NCBI GenBank assembly: GCA_019828595.1
Contig: JAHQRK010000002.1
Coordinates: 3,906,001-3,970,000 of the forward strand
Origin: Aphanomyces cochlioides
Taxonomy: Eukaryota; Oomycota; Saprolegniomycetes; Saprolegniales; Verrucalvaceae
Length of the DNA: 64,000 bases
Direction: 5' to 3'
The notes beneath the pieces were generated by a model. The model saw only the letters and a list, made by a program, of their open reading frames with translations. It searched no databases and had not been told where the DNA came from. Of the stretch, positions 11,677 through 22,082 are shown piece after piece (position 1 is the first letter of the stretch; the number at the start of each line of letters is the position of its first letter). Made by a program: the position numbers and the translations under genes.

Positions 11677-11877
11677 CTTGCTTGCTCGGGCGACCAAACG
11701 TGCTCTATGAATTGTGTCCAACCACGTATATAGAGCACTTTTAAATCGTTAAAGCATCTCGTGGCATGCTTTACTACTTTTAAAGCACTTTAAACGTTTT
11801 TGAAGCATGTTTTTCTCCATCATTTAATAAAATTAAAGCATTGGTAAACAAATAAAGCATTTAACTTTGATTCCCCC

Positions 11878-12834
11878 TAATCGAACGCTGCGTGAGAGAT
11901 GGGAAGTAAACTCGAGTCGATGAGAGCTACTCCAAGTAACACCACTGCATTTCATCGCAAGCATTGAGTTCTAGCCCTGAAAGCGAGTTCACACGAGGGC
12001 GGGCTCGACACTTCCCTGCGTGAGCGATCAACACAGCTTCGACCGCTGAGTCTTGTGGCTGCTAGAGTTACGACTATAAGGTACTTTGTTGCAGCAAGGA
12101 TTTGCTTTCGTCCGTCTCGATTCTCCCGACTAGAGCGAGTAATCAGCAACGGGATGCGCCTAGCTTGTGGTTGACAGCGTAAAGTACTTGAAGTTTCAAA
12201 TTGCAGCTCGTAAACCTTGGCTTGAAGTTCTCGTTGGGAAGTATTCAAGGTCGCTACGACGAACAAATTCGCAAAGAGCGACAAGAGAGCACTCCATTAT
12301 ACAACTTGACGAAGATTTGGATGTTTGGTCGCTGATATCGCGACCAAGTGACGATTGTTAAGTACCTCAAGCTCACAACGGTCACCTGGGTCTTTGACGG
12401 CTCTTTTCCCCAGCAATTGTTTAGCAGACGTCAAGACCATGTCCTTGTGGCTATAAGTTTGTCGTGTCTGCATCAACAGCAGTCGAATGGATGGCTGGAC
12501 TTGAAAAGACAGACCGACGACGCGACAAACTTTCTCAGCATTTTCGTTGAAAAACTTTGTCGTGGATTTTGAAGGGCGCTACCGCAGAGAGAATGGCGTG
12601 ACGTATATATTGATGGAGTCGCGACATCATCCCATAGATTGAAATCCAACCAAGCTGCATGATGGATTCCATTGAGTACTACCGAGTACCTAAATTTCGA
12701 GATTTATTGAAAATGAGTACTTACAAGTACCTAATTTGCCATCAAGAATTGAGTACTTTTTCTGTACTCCATTCGTTCGAGGGGGTCTATCACGGCTCAA
12801 ACACAACGTAGTGCAAGAAAGATAGTTTTACAGA
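11878..12834. other. 3' spacer of copy 4 with AGTACT element
   Basis: No gene is recognised. The stretch 12270-12620 is homologous to 6175-6460 of the previous unit. An AGTACT/GTACC-rich block at 12670-12760 lies 75-165 bp 3' of the stop of copy 4. Confidence 0.6.
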
Positions 12835-14986
12835 TTAAGGCACTTCATGGATGGGCAGCGATGGTGGAATCCACGTCGCGACGCCAAAGCGTTCTTGGAT
12901 CACAATGAACGACATGATGAAATTGAGAAGTTTCTCGGCGAAGGGATCGTTTGTCGTCATGAAGCGAGTCATCAAGCCGTCGACAAACGACCAGTCCATC
13001 CAGCCCAAGCGCTCCACGGCTTGCTGCGTCACGCGCGACTTGATCTTCTTCCAGTGGTACCCTTCGGGATCAAACTCGGACGGCGGGGCCATGAATCGCA
13101 CCTTGACACGTTCGTAGAGTTCTTGAGTGACAAATGGCTTGACTGCTTGGCGCAGGATCCACTTGTCGGTGAAAGTTCCCGTGGTTTCATCAACGCGGAC
13201 TTTGACTTGTGGCGGCAAGCCGTTGACGTATGTCGTCAAGCGATAGTCGAGAAATGGCACGCGGCCTTCAATCGAATGCGCCATTTCACAGCGGTCGCCC
13301 AAGTGGTTGCACAGGAAATTCGGCAAGCAGGACCGCGTTTGAAGACAGAGAGCAGTGTGGAGCGGATGCCACTTGGTCTTTGCTTTCTGCCGCTCGACGG
13401 CGGTCAAAGTCAGCGCAAACGCTTCGCCAGGATTTGACGACACAGTTTTGTCCACAAGCAGCTGAGGGATCATGGCGCAGAACGAACTTATATCCCGAAT
13501 GGTGGTGATGTTGTTGAGCAGTGCACGGCCGCCTTCCTGAAACCCTTCCAGCGATGGAAGCTTCGTCTTGCTGACTTGAAGGCGGTGGGCCTTCTCCATC
13601 TGAGCTAGTTGGCCGTGGCGAAATGCATCCGAGAGCGTCGGTGGCGACGTTGGCTCTCTCATGAAGTCTGGTTGGAAGAACGTATAGCCGGCGAAATGTT
13701 CGTCAGATCCCTCGCCTACGCAGAGCCATGAGTTCGTCTGGATGGACTTGACGGCGAATGACCAGTGAGGACGACTTTGTAGCCAGCGTCGCGGACATAC
13801 TCGGACAATAAAAATTTGGCCGTGCCGTTGAAATTCACAAGGGGAGCTTCCCAATGCCACACGGCGTCGTCGAATGCATCCGTCATCAATTCTTGCGTCG
13901 CGTGGAAGACATTGAACTTTGCCTTGACGTGCTTGGCGCTGCGTTCGGCAACGGGGCTTTCATCGTAATGCTCGCCATGCACTGCCTACAACACAAGTGG
14001 TAACCAGTGATCGATAGCGTTGAATATTGAGTACCTTGTCGTCAAAGGCAATGGTAAAGACATCAATCGTGGCGTCGGGATTCTTCTCACGAAGAACGGA
14101 CAATGCCATGCCCATCACACTAGACGAGTCAATGCCACCACTACAACAATCCACTTTGAATGTTGTAGCCGTCAACTTGTCGTTACCTGAGATAGACAGC
14201 CACGGGGACATCACTGCGCAAGCGGCAGCGCACAGATTCGAGCAGACGAGCACGGACACCTTCGATCATCTCATCCACCGATCGAGGGTCTGGGATGGTC
14301 TTGTCGGGATAGTCAGGCTCAAAGTAGATGTCAGTCGTGATCGTTCCAGTGGTGGTGACGGTCAAATAGCTCGCAGGACGGACTTTGTTCACTCCGCGAA
14401 ACAGAGTGCGAGTGTCAGAGAAGACGCCATTGTCAGCAATGGACGCCACATCCCATTCCGGTTTCCATCCCATGGCCAAGAACGCTTTCGCCTCCGACGC
14501 GACCATGAGGCGGTTGTTCACGATCGTGTAGAACAATGGCTTGACGCCGAATCGATCACGGCACACAATCAATCGCTGACGGTTCGAGTCGTACAACACA
14601 AAGGCAAACTCGCCTTGCAAGTAGTCAAAGCAGTTGAGTCCATGCTCTTTGTAGAGATGGATGAGGATTTCCGAGTCGCTGTGCGTCTTGAAGACATGGC
14701 CTTGGCTTTCGAGGTCACCTCGGATCGCTTCAAAGTCGTAGAACTCGCCGTTGACGACCGCATGGATCGAGTTGGTTTCGTCGTGCATGGGCTGAGCTCC
14801 ATGTTGGACATCCATGATGGAGAGTCGAGCATGGCCAAGTCCGACTCCAGGTGCTGTCCAGACGCCTTGACCATCCGGACCACGATGGTGGATCAAATTC
14901 AGGGCAGCGGCAAGGTCAGGTGGAGGCGTCGAGGCTGAGGCGGTAGCTGAGGGAGTAAAGTCGAGGTATGCGACGATGCCACACAT
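12835..14986 (-). CDS. ASNS: Asparagine synthetase (glutamine-hydrolysing), copy 4, intact
   Basis: This enzyme makes asparagine from aspartate, glutamine and ATP in the cytosol. The four exons are 14187-14986, 14035-14140, 13763-13985 and 12835-13715; the GT-AG introns are 46, 49 and 47 nt and phases close exactly to 669 residues. Met-Cys2 supplies the glutaminase nucleophile. HHRGPDGQG, GHARLSIMD, VVNGEFYDF and HSDSE complete that site. The ATP-binding SGGIDSS loop is at 267-273, EGSDEHFAGY near 378-387, and MAHSIEGRVPFLDYRL lies in the last exon. It is longer than the roughly 555-residue E. coli AsnB or human ASNS type. It is the only one of five local copies without a lesion, so it is probably the working gene. 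Its 5' flank differs from that of copies 2 and 3, and its block 13716-14413 is nearly identical to copy 2. Confidence 0.95.
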
Positions 14987-16476
14987 GGGATGCTAATTGT
15001 AATATGAACGCCTGTTGGACGAATAAGGTTGGACTTGTTGGCGGAAGCCTCCCACAGTAGCTGGAACTTCAAGTTGGCCTGTCGCTAGTCGCAATATGAA
15101 TCCACCGAGCGGGCGGAGCAATGATTAGGTCTTTTTGATAGAAAGTCGAGGCGATAGGGCAATCGGCAGCAAGCTGACGACTTGCTATTACATTGGCGTC
15201 CTGTCAAGATTCTCTTGCTTATGTGCACGAATTGCCGAAACCATATCGTTGGTCCCCCGAGGTGGGCTATGGATGGATGCACAGACTGATCCTCGCCAGA
15301 GGCAGCCAAGATCGAGAGACAAAAGCGGAGAAAAGGTCTCGCGTCGTGATGTGACGAAGACGAGATTGAAATTCTCCCAGTGGGATGTCTGTCATCAAAA
15401 TATAAAATTTAAGAGTTTATAAGTCACGCTGTAATTTCATGGACTTCAGCAGCGTAAACTGCCCGCGTGCGGAATTCCACTTTACAGTTTCAGCTCTGTT
15501 TTGATGCTTTCGCTTGCTGCTACACCTGTACTGCATTTTGGCAGGGATTACCTCTGTCGAAGTCACGAAAAGTAGAATAGGAACGCGATCATCCACTCCC
15601 AGCCCGATTGTCCACGAGAAGCATATTGAGTCGCAAGACCATGCAAGCAACGTATCAAGCCACTTCACACGCTGTCTTAGTGCTCTCCTACAGTGGTTGT
15701 TTCCATCATTCGTGGCAAATGGCATCGCTTTCAAGAAAGACAATGCAAGATTGGTTGATAACCTTTATAATATAATACATAGTAGAAATATTTATTCACA
15801 GAGGTATTAATCTTCAAGGGATTTCTGCACAGCCCAGAGTTTGTTGCTGTCGTCTCATGCATCGTCGGGTTGTCGACAAATGTCTTTGGATCAACCAACG
15901 TGTATTTTTGCTGCTTTGGAAGATAAGACTCGAGGGGCAAAGCTTCAGGCTGAGTGGTTCGAGCCAAATCTCTCACGGAGGCACAGGGGCTAGAGAAGAC
16001 GCACCCAACCCGATACTACAGTAGTACGAAACACCGAAATCACGGCGATTCCCTGGGCGAACAATAAAGCTATTGTCGGGGCCAAATGAATTGGCTGAAG
16101 ACTTGTTGAAACAGAAGTTAAACTCTCCAATCTGATAAACACCTGAGTATTATAATATACCCTCTGTGTTTAACTGTATAAATACATATTTTTGAAACAT
16201 CTCACCATAGATTTGACCAATCATTGCACTCCGTCGTAAACCTAATCGCCACGTGACATGCTTTTCAAATCAATCAAATTGAGAATCAATTATCTTGAAA
16301 ATGGTTGCTTCAATTAACTTGGTGTCATTGAGAAAATTTTCAGAACGGATTTCGAGATTTTTTATTTTCAACTCTTATTTAAATCCGATCTGAATTGACG
16401 AAAATACACCTATTTGACTGGAGAGAGTTTTCATTTGGTCTCGACAATAGTAAAAGACAATGCTCCACACTCATAC
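14987..16476. other. Unassigned spacer upstream of copy 4
   Basis: No supported gene. On the - strand about 15830-16120 there is a short coding-like stretch (reading SFGPDNSFIVRPGNRRDFGV in one frame, then a frame change) that I cannot assign; it may be a gene relic. Confidence 0.4.
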
Positions 16477-16549
16477 CGAATTTTGCACCCAAACGAACGA
16501 TATGCAAGATAGATCGCCTTGCATATCGTTCGTTTGGGTGCAAAATTCG
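16477..16549. repeat. Perfect 32-bp inverted repeat (hairpin)
   Basis: Arms 16477-16508 and 16518-16549 are exact reverse complements (CGAATTTTGCACCCAAACGA and onward) with a 9-nt loop. A transcript would form a long perfect hairpin. No TIR-bounded element is recognised around it. Confidence 0.95.
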
Positions 16550-16785
16550 ACAATCCACCCCTCCAGCTGCTTCACACTAGCGTGTGCATCCTTCCAGCTG
16601 CTTCGCACAATGCCTCTCCTTGAATTAAGAGGCGACGTGCTATGCATAATCTGCTGGGATCCGTGATGAATTTCCGTTACTGATATTGAAATACCTGTAT
16701 AAACTGATACAGTAATACTGATGTCCCTCCATTCGGAAACCAGAAAAAATTATAAAGTTATTATGTAATAAAATATTAATAGTTA

Positions 16786-17153
16786 GGGCCTGTCTGGATG
16801 CCAAATAAAAATTATTGTGAAAATTTGTTCTGTGATATTTTGAATTTTGGTCAAAATAATACAAACCACGTATTATAATATCACGATAATTAAAATTTCG
16901 GACTGTCTGGATTCCCACGAAAATAAAATAATCATTAGGAATTTGTGTGGATTATACGATATTGGGGAAAATATTCTACTTTGAGTAGAATAATATTTAT
17001 GGAATATTTGGCCTGTTTTGAAATAAATTATTGCAATAAAATTTATGCAATATTTGGCATCCAGACAGTGCATTATGGGATAATCAAAATTATGCAATAA
17101 ATGGTCAAAATATTGCGAATTATCTCAACAATAGGTGGCATCCAGACGGGCCC
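16786..17153. mobile_element. Harbinger-type MITE, 368 bp
   Basis: Terminal inverted repeats GGGCCTGTCTGGATGCC and GGCATCCAGACGGGCCC (one mismatch) are flanked on both sides by TTA (16783-16785, 17154-17156). The 3-bp TWA duplication points to PIF/Harbinger mobilisation. The interior is AT-rich and non-coding, with further GGCATCCAGAC-like copies. Confidence 0.85.
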
Positions 17154-17193
17154 TTACGGATTGAAGAAACAAGTGCGACAATTTATTTACTAA

Positions 17194-17802
17194 GGGCCTG
17201 TGGAGGCTCCCAAAATGCCATTTTACGAAATGGAGGTTTTACCTCCATTTTGAATATGCCATAAATCGTTGATCCCATTTTGGCTGAAAATGGCATAACG
17301 TAAATCATCATGAGTGAGCATGGCATCGTGAGTGAGCACCAGTAGAAATTAAGGAGAGGAACCTCCATATTTCAATATTTTTTATTTATTCGGAAGCCGG
17401 ATAAATGGCGCGCTTTCTGCAAACTCGGACTGTTGTTTCTCTTATCCTCAAAACTTATATATCTCAAATTTAATGTTTCCTTTGAATATTTATACCCTAA
17501 ACCATAAGATCTCACCATGATTTTGATACATTATTCAAGATTAAATTGTGTGCTCACTCACGATTCCCAAAAAGTAAGCAAAATGAAACTTTGGACAGCA
17601 ATAAGGAGTCGTAATGGAGACTAAAATTGCGTACTTTTTGTCTGTTCTTTGAATTCCAAATTCAATCTTTCGTTTGCGACTTGAACTAGAAAAAAACTCG
17701 CAAAACTTATTGAAATGCTTGCGCTTGAACTTTTCGGTTCCAAACTTGTGCTCACTCATGATGATTTACGTTATTGATTTTGAAATTTTGCCAGACGCAC
17801 CC
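17194..17802. mobile_element. Probable second Harbinger-type MITE carrying a nested element
   Basis: It starts GGGCCTGTGGAGG and ends CAGACGCACCC, both sides flanked by TAA (17191-17193, 17803-17805). The terminal repeats match only partly, so the call rests mainly on the TSD and on likeness to the neighbouring MITE. The element at 17298-17771 is inserted within it. Confidence 0.5.
17298..17771. mobile_element. Tc1/mariner-type MITE, copy A, nested
   Basis: Inverted repeats of about 23 bp (ACGTAAATCATCATGAGTGA and onward, and its complement at the right end) are flanked by TA on both sides. A second copy with the same ends occurs at 53363-53954. It is non-coding. The TA duplication suggests a Tc1/mariner transposase. 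Confidence 0.85.
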
Positions 17803-17881
17803 TAAATATTTTAAGTTGTTGAAAGATATCGAATTGTAGCCGTTTCCATAATGGAGGGAAATCAGTAAAATATTATACTAC

Positions 17882-17986
17882 AGCAGCAAAACCTTTCAAA
17901 TCGTATTTATCCAATAATACGTAGTACTACAGTAATACACTGAAGTAACGTTATTGGATAAATACGATTTGAAAGGTTTTGCTGCT
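17882..17986. repeat. 36-bp inverted repeat with 33-nt spacer
   Basis: Arms 17882-17917 and 17951-17986 are exact reverse complements (AGCAGCAAAACCTTTCAAAT and onward). The right arm and its flank recur once at about 20480-20575 in the opposite orientation, so the arm belongs to a dispersed repeat. Confidence 0.92.
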
Positions 17987-18319
17987 ACGTACAGGTGACG
18001 CGATAAGCCTGTCCCGCTGAGTGTATCCATTCCACCCGACGATGTTGGTTGGGATCCACGTTGTTACTTGTATAAAAAACAACTAAGGTCGTTCAAGGCT
18101 GCAGAGGTAGTTCAATTACACACGGGAGACGCTTGTGCTAGTTCAATGTTATTATTAGACAAATTTTGCTAGCAGGAATTCCTTGTGAACTTTTCCTTGT
18201 GACGCACCCAGAAGGAAATTTGAGCTCAGAATTTCCCCTTCAACAATTTTCACAAGGCATTTTTTTTACCTCGTGAGCAGTCCAATTAGATTTCGTTTTG
18301 GTGGGTTGGTGACAGAACG

Positions 18320-19129
18320 ATGGAGGACCAAGACAATAATGCCCACGACAGCAAGCGCAAGGCTGCTTTCCGCTTCAAGACATCATCCGACATAGACCTC
18401 CTGAAGGAAGTCATTCACATTCAGCTCTTCGATGCTCCACATGGTCAGACGGCTGCTCGATGGTTAGTGATTGAAAACAATATGAAAGCCATTTACGGAG
18501 AGAGCATATCAAGCAAGGGATGTCGCACTAGGTTTGGCGATCTGCTCCTTGCATTCAAGCAGGACACATTAACAGCGCTCCGTGCATCTGGAACTGACGA
18601 ACAGTACGATGAGCGTGAGCAACTACTGCAAGACATTGTAGACTTGGTAGAATCATGTCCAAATGTCATAGAGTGCTTGATATCGATGGATAGATGGGAA
18701 ACTCTGCTGTGCAAAAAAGAATAGCTAAGTCAGAAGTCGGCCAGGATTGAAAAGAGAGAAAGCGATGGCGAGAAGATTCGACAAGCAGCCATGGGGAATC
18801 TCAAGCGAAATGAACGTGACTATGACAGTGATGATAAACATGATGGCCAACCAAGTTAAAAAAAGAGATACTGGGGTGCTCAAGCCAGATCTAACGATGT
18901 ATCAAGAACTGTTGAAGAGATTTCAATGTTCATGAAAGAAGCGAATGACATCAAACGTAGAGAAATTGAGATCGCTGAACGAAAGCTCGCGATTGAAGAA
19001 TCTCGGCTTGATATCGACCGGGCGGAACGGGAAGCTCGTTTTGCTTTGGAGAAAGAAGAAAGAGAAGCTTGTTTCAGTTTGGAGAAACAAGAAAGGGAAG
19101 CTCAAATGAAACTCCTTGCAGGTCTCTAG
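18320..19129 (+). pseudogene. SANT/MADF-like transposon partner protein
   Basis: One reading frame of 270 codons from MEDQDNNAHD to a charged coiled-coil tail (MFMKEANDIKRREIEIAERK onward) is broken by TAG at 18722-18724 and TAA at 18857-18859. The N-terminal part (FKTSSDIDLLKEVI, GCRTRFGDLLLAFKQ, RASGTDEQYDEREQLL) is typical of an oomycete family encoded next to DDE transposases. A 78-nt GT-AG intron could remove the first stop, but the second has no obvious intron, so a decayed gene is likely. A DNA-binding accessory role is inferred from the family pattern. Confidence 0.65.
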
Positions 19130-19577
19130 TGGGGCGCTCTTTTCATAAATGGCATTAGAGCAGACCTCCATCCATGTCTCGTTAAGCCGTCGTTGATCCC
19201 AGTACAGAATTTTGCCGAAACGGTTGTACAAATAGTTCAAAGTTGCATGATATATCGCACACAAAGCTTCACGGCTTCTACCAAAGAGAACAGTCATAGA
19301 TCCATGGCGATGCGGCCAAGCCAGACGATTCAATACAATGCAAAGCGCCTCCACCTTGTTGGCTATGTAACGTGAGGGAGTTCTAAGTGGGTCTGGAATC
19401 TGCAAAACGACAGCAAGATGCTTGATTTCATTCTTGTTGAAGCGAAAGTTGAATTCGCATATCTGTCTGGTTTTCGAGGTCGAAACGACCCCTTGGAAAG
19501 TCAATCGCCTTTGTCGGATTCTCCAGCGCGTGCGCGAGTGACCGAAGCAGAGGCAGGAGCTCTCGCAAGTCGTCCAT
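19130..19577 (-). pseudogene. DDE (Harbinger-like) transposase, N-terminal fragment
   Basis: It starts near MDDLRELLPLLR (19577), shifts frame at about 19465, and continues FRFNKNEIKHLAVVLQIPDP, NKVEALCIVLNRLAWPHR, LFGRSREALCAIYHATLNYL. This is the region ahead of the first catalytic motif in oomycete DDE-superfamily endonucleases. It stops right after SAPLETC, where the GFIDGT catalytic block is expected, so no catalytic residue remains. Confidence 0.65.
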
Positions 19578-19706
19578 CTGCCTCTCGTAGCCGTGAATGA
19601 TGTATCTAAACGAAATTACTGACTGCAAAATTTGTCGCCACAAGAAATTTCCGGACAAATCACACAGCGAAAACTCAGAGGGAAATATCGTTTTGCAAAA
19701 TTTGTC

Positions 19707-20585
19707 TATTCAGCCAACTGTCATCTGAGTCAAATTGGAGTCCCCTGCTTTGGCTTTTGTTTTTCCATCTCGCACTCGTGGATAAATGCATGTGGAGGTC
19801 TGATCAAGCGCCACGTGCTGCAAAGTTTCTCGCAAACGTGGTTGGCTCAGACTTCAGACACACGAGAAGCGCCAGATGTGAACTTAGAACCCATTTTTAC
19901 CCGCAGCATGGGCTAACGTTAATAATCTGGGCGACCGATGGACAATCCAATGAACGACATGGGTTTGAGCTACGCGTACTCTTCCCATCGGCACTTCATC
20001 TTCCTTCCGATCGTTTGGGAATCTTGACGTCTTGGCATCCTGTATGGGGAGTTTTTACCAAAAGCATAGCGAGCAACGAGACATGAGGTAGCGTGGTATG
20101 TCAGTTCCGACTGCCTTTCTCGTAGTTGGGCAAGCCCCTACCACGCGTATGTAGCTCGTAATCTCCGCTTTGTGGAACTTCAGCGAACACACCCTATGAA
20201 GTCAGTCGGTTACCGTCTTACAATTTCCTCTGTAGCCACTTCAGACGCTATTTAACCATGCTATAACCAGTGGAAAACGTAAATTGACTTAGAATGAGCC
20301 GCACTGGACGACGCTCATAAAAAGTACCATTCAGTACTACTGAGTACCTAATTTTGAAATGTTCTGATACAAATCAAGTGTGGCTGAATAATAACATCGA
20401 ACTAGCACCAGCGTCTCACGTGTGCGATTCAACTACTACTGCAGCCTTGAACGACCTTTGTTGTCTTTTGATACAAGTAACAACGAGGATGGATACAGTC
20501 AGCGGGACAGGCTAATGGTGTCACCTGTAGCAGCAAAACCTTTCAAAGCGTATTTATCCAATAACGTTACTTCAGTACTACTGTA
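19707..20585. other. Spacer with dispersed repeat fragments
   Basis: No gene is seen. An AGTACT/GTACC motif lies near 20329-20352, and 20480-20575 repeats (inverted) the arm and flank of the 17882-17986 foldback. Confidence 0.5.
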
Positions 20586-21194
20586 CTCTGGAACAAAATA
20601 TAAGGAATTTTTCGTCCAATCGTGCACAACTTTTGCTATATTTGACCAATCCTGACGTGTTAGGAAGCAATCAACCAATCACGTTTAGACGTATCCAACG
20701 CACCAATCGCCGTAAGAATGACAGATCACAAAAATTTCTTCAAAAGATTGGACCATACTTTATCTCATATGTAGTTATGATGACCAAATATAAAGAATTT
20801 TGTATAGTATATAAAAACCTTGATCAATATCAAATGTTCTTTGTATGGATATTTGTATAGTATACTATAATCAATATCTAGCATATCATGATATATGTAT
20901 ACTATACAAATATCTATATTTTTTACAAATGTAGATAACATATCAATATTTGTATAGTATACAAAAGTCTTTACATAAAGCATCTACTCTGTTTTGTTGT
21001 TGCTCAAGAAAGAACTTCACGCAACAAAGATAGTTTCAGCTACTTCTATCATGAGCCATCTAATGAGACCCTGTGTACTGTTCATGCAATGAGCTGATGG
21101 CCGAAATTCACTGAAAATACTTATATTACGTCATCATTTCCTTATAATTTGTTCCACTCGGACAGTGAATAATTCCTTATATTTTGTTCCAGAG
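20586..21194. mobile_element. Tc1/mariner-type MITE, 609 bp
   Basis: Inverted repeats CTCTGGAACAAAATATAAGG (and onward) and its complement are flanked by TA (20584-20585, 21195-21196). The interior is AT-rich with repeated TTTGTATAGTATAC motifs and is non-coding. The terminal CTCTGG matches the ends of the transposase-bearing element at 39056-40911. Confidence 0.85.
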
Positions 21195-22082
21195 TAGTAT
21201 TACTGTAGTATTGCTGTATCAGTTTATACAGGTATTTCAATACTACTACATTGCACATCGTGAGATCCATTCATTTCGTGACGTCTTCAACGAGGCAACA
21301 TGGCCAAAGATATGTCTCTTACTAGAAAAGTTAAGAGCCAAGAGAAAGAACGTGAATATCTTGCTAAAGGTGAGCTAAAGTGCGGGTCTAAGCTGTGATG
21401 TACTTTCAATACAGCTGTTTTATGTCAAGACGTAGCCTCTGGAGATGGCGCAAGTAGATCGACCTGACTGTTTGTAAGAAACATGCATTCCACAGTGGAA
21501 ACCTCTCAAGGATCAAAATACATTCTATTGCATTGTTAGCCTGCTTGGTGGGCATCACGACGAAAAACCTCATAAAATTTATCGAGTGACTTTGCATTGC
21601 GTGACGCTTGGAACTAGGCGACGTGCTATGCAAAGTCTGCTGGGATTCGTGATGAATTTCCGTTATCTTGTCCACGATCCGAGCTTTTGTAATGTTGCAA
21701 TGTTAGCACTAGCTGTACGAGGAGAATATTCACAGCAAGGAAGACTTCATCGCTCCTCGTTCCAATTGGAAATCCTCGATTCAAGTACGATCGCCTGCCA
21801 ATGAAGTACAATCGGTTCTTGTCTTCTACTGCCTTTCAAACGCAATTTCACCCCGCTAGATCCTGTGGAAAACGTAGATGGGCTAATAATGACCACATTG
21901 AATGATACTTATATTTGATTCTTTCCGTGAAGGAATAGGCATATCGATAAATAGTACTGTGAAGATGAATCAACCGAAAAGTACCATGGAGTGTATTGAG
22001 TACATAAAAGTACTTATGAGTACTTTCAATCACTGCCAAGGATTTCCATTCTCAATACGAACGGCTGTGCTCGATTCAGAGA
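21195..22082. other. Spacer 3' of asparagine synthetase copy 5
   Basis: No gene is seen. The stretch 21617-21668 repeats 16630-16682 directly, and 21217-21245 repeats 16684-16712 inverted. A GTACT-rich block (21994-22025) sits 58-90 bp 3' of the copy 5 stop. Confidence 0.5.

Larger units (their letters stand above)
10377..11877. mobile_element. Harbinger-like DNA transposon, internally deleted
   Basis: Terminal inverted repeats GGGGGAATCAAAGTTAAA (10377-10394) and its complement (11860-11877) bound a 1.5-kb element. It contains an N-terminal transposase fragment (+) and a SANT-like ORF (-) facing each other, the usual two-gene content of PIF/Harbinger elements. Flanks are ATA and TAA, so a perfect TWA target duplication is not preserved. 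TAAAGCA motifs are repeated near the right end. An internal near-copy of the TIR at 10482-10495 overlaps the first codons of the transposase. Confidence 0.82.
18158..19706. mobile_element. Second Harbinger-like element, transposase truncated
   Basis: A SANT-like gene (+) and the N-terminal part of a DDE transposase (-) converge at about 19130. Possible ends GACAAATTTTGC (18158) and GCAAAATTTGTC (ends 19706) form a 12-bp inverted repeat, flanked by TTA and TAT. The gene pair is solid; the exact ends are tentative. Confidence 0.6.

Noticed and set aside
15950..15985. GGTTCGAGCC as a tRNA T-loop
   Set aside because: No acceptor, D or anticodon arms could be paired around it.
20860..20970. Repeated TTTGTATAGTATAC motifs as a CRISPR-like array
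   Set aside because: Irregular spacing, AT-rich, inside a TIR-bounded MITE and in a eukaryotic genome.
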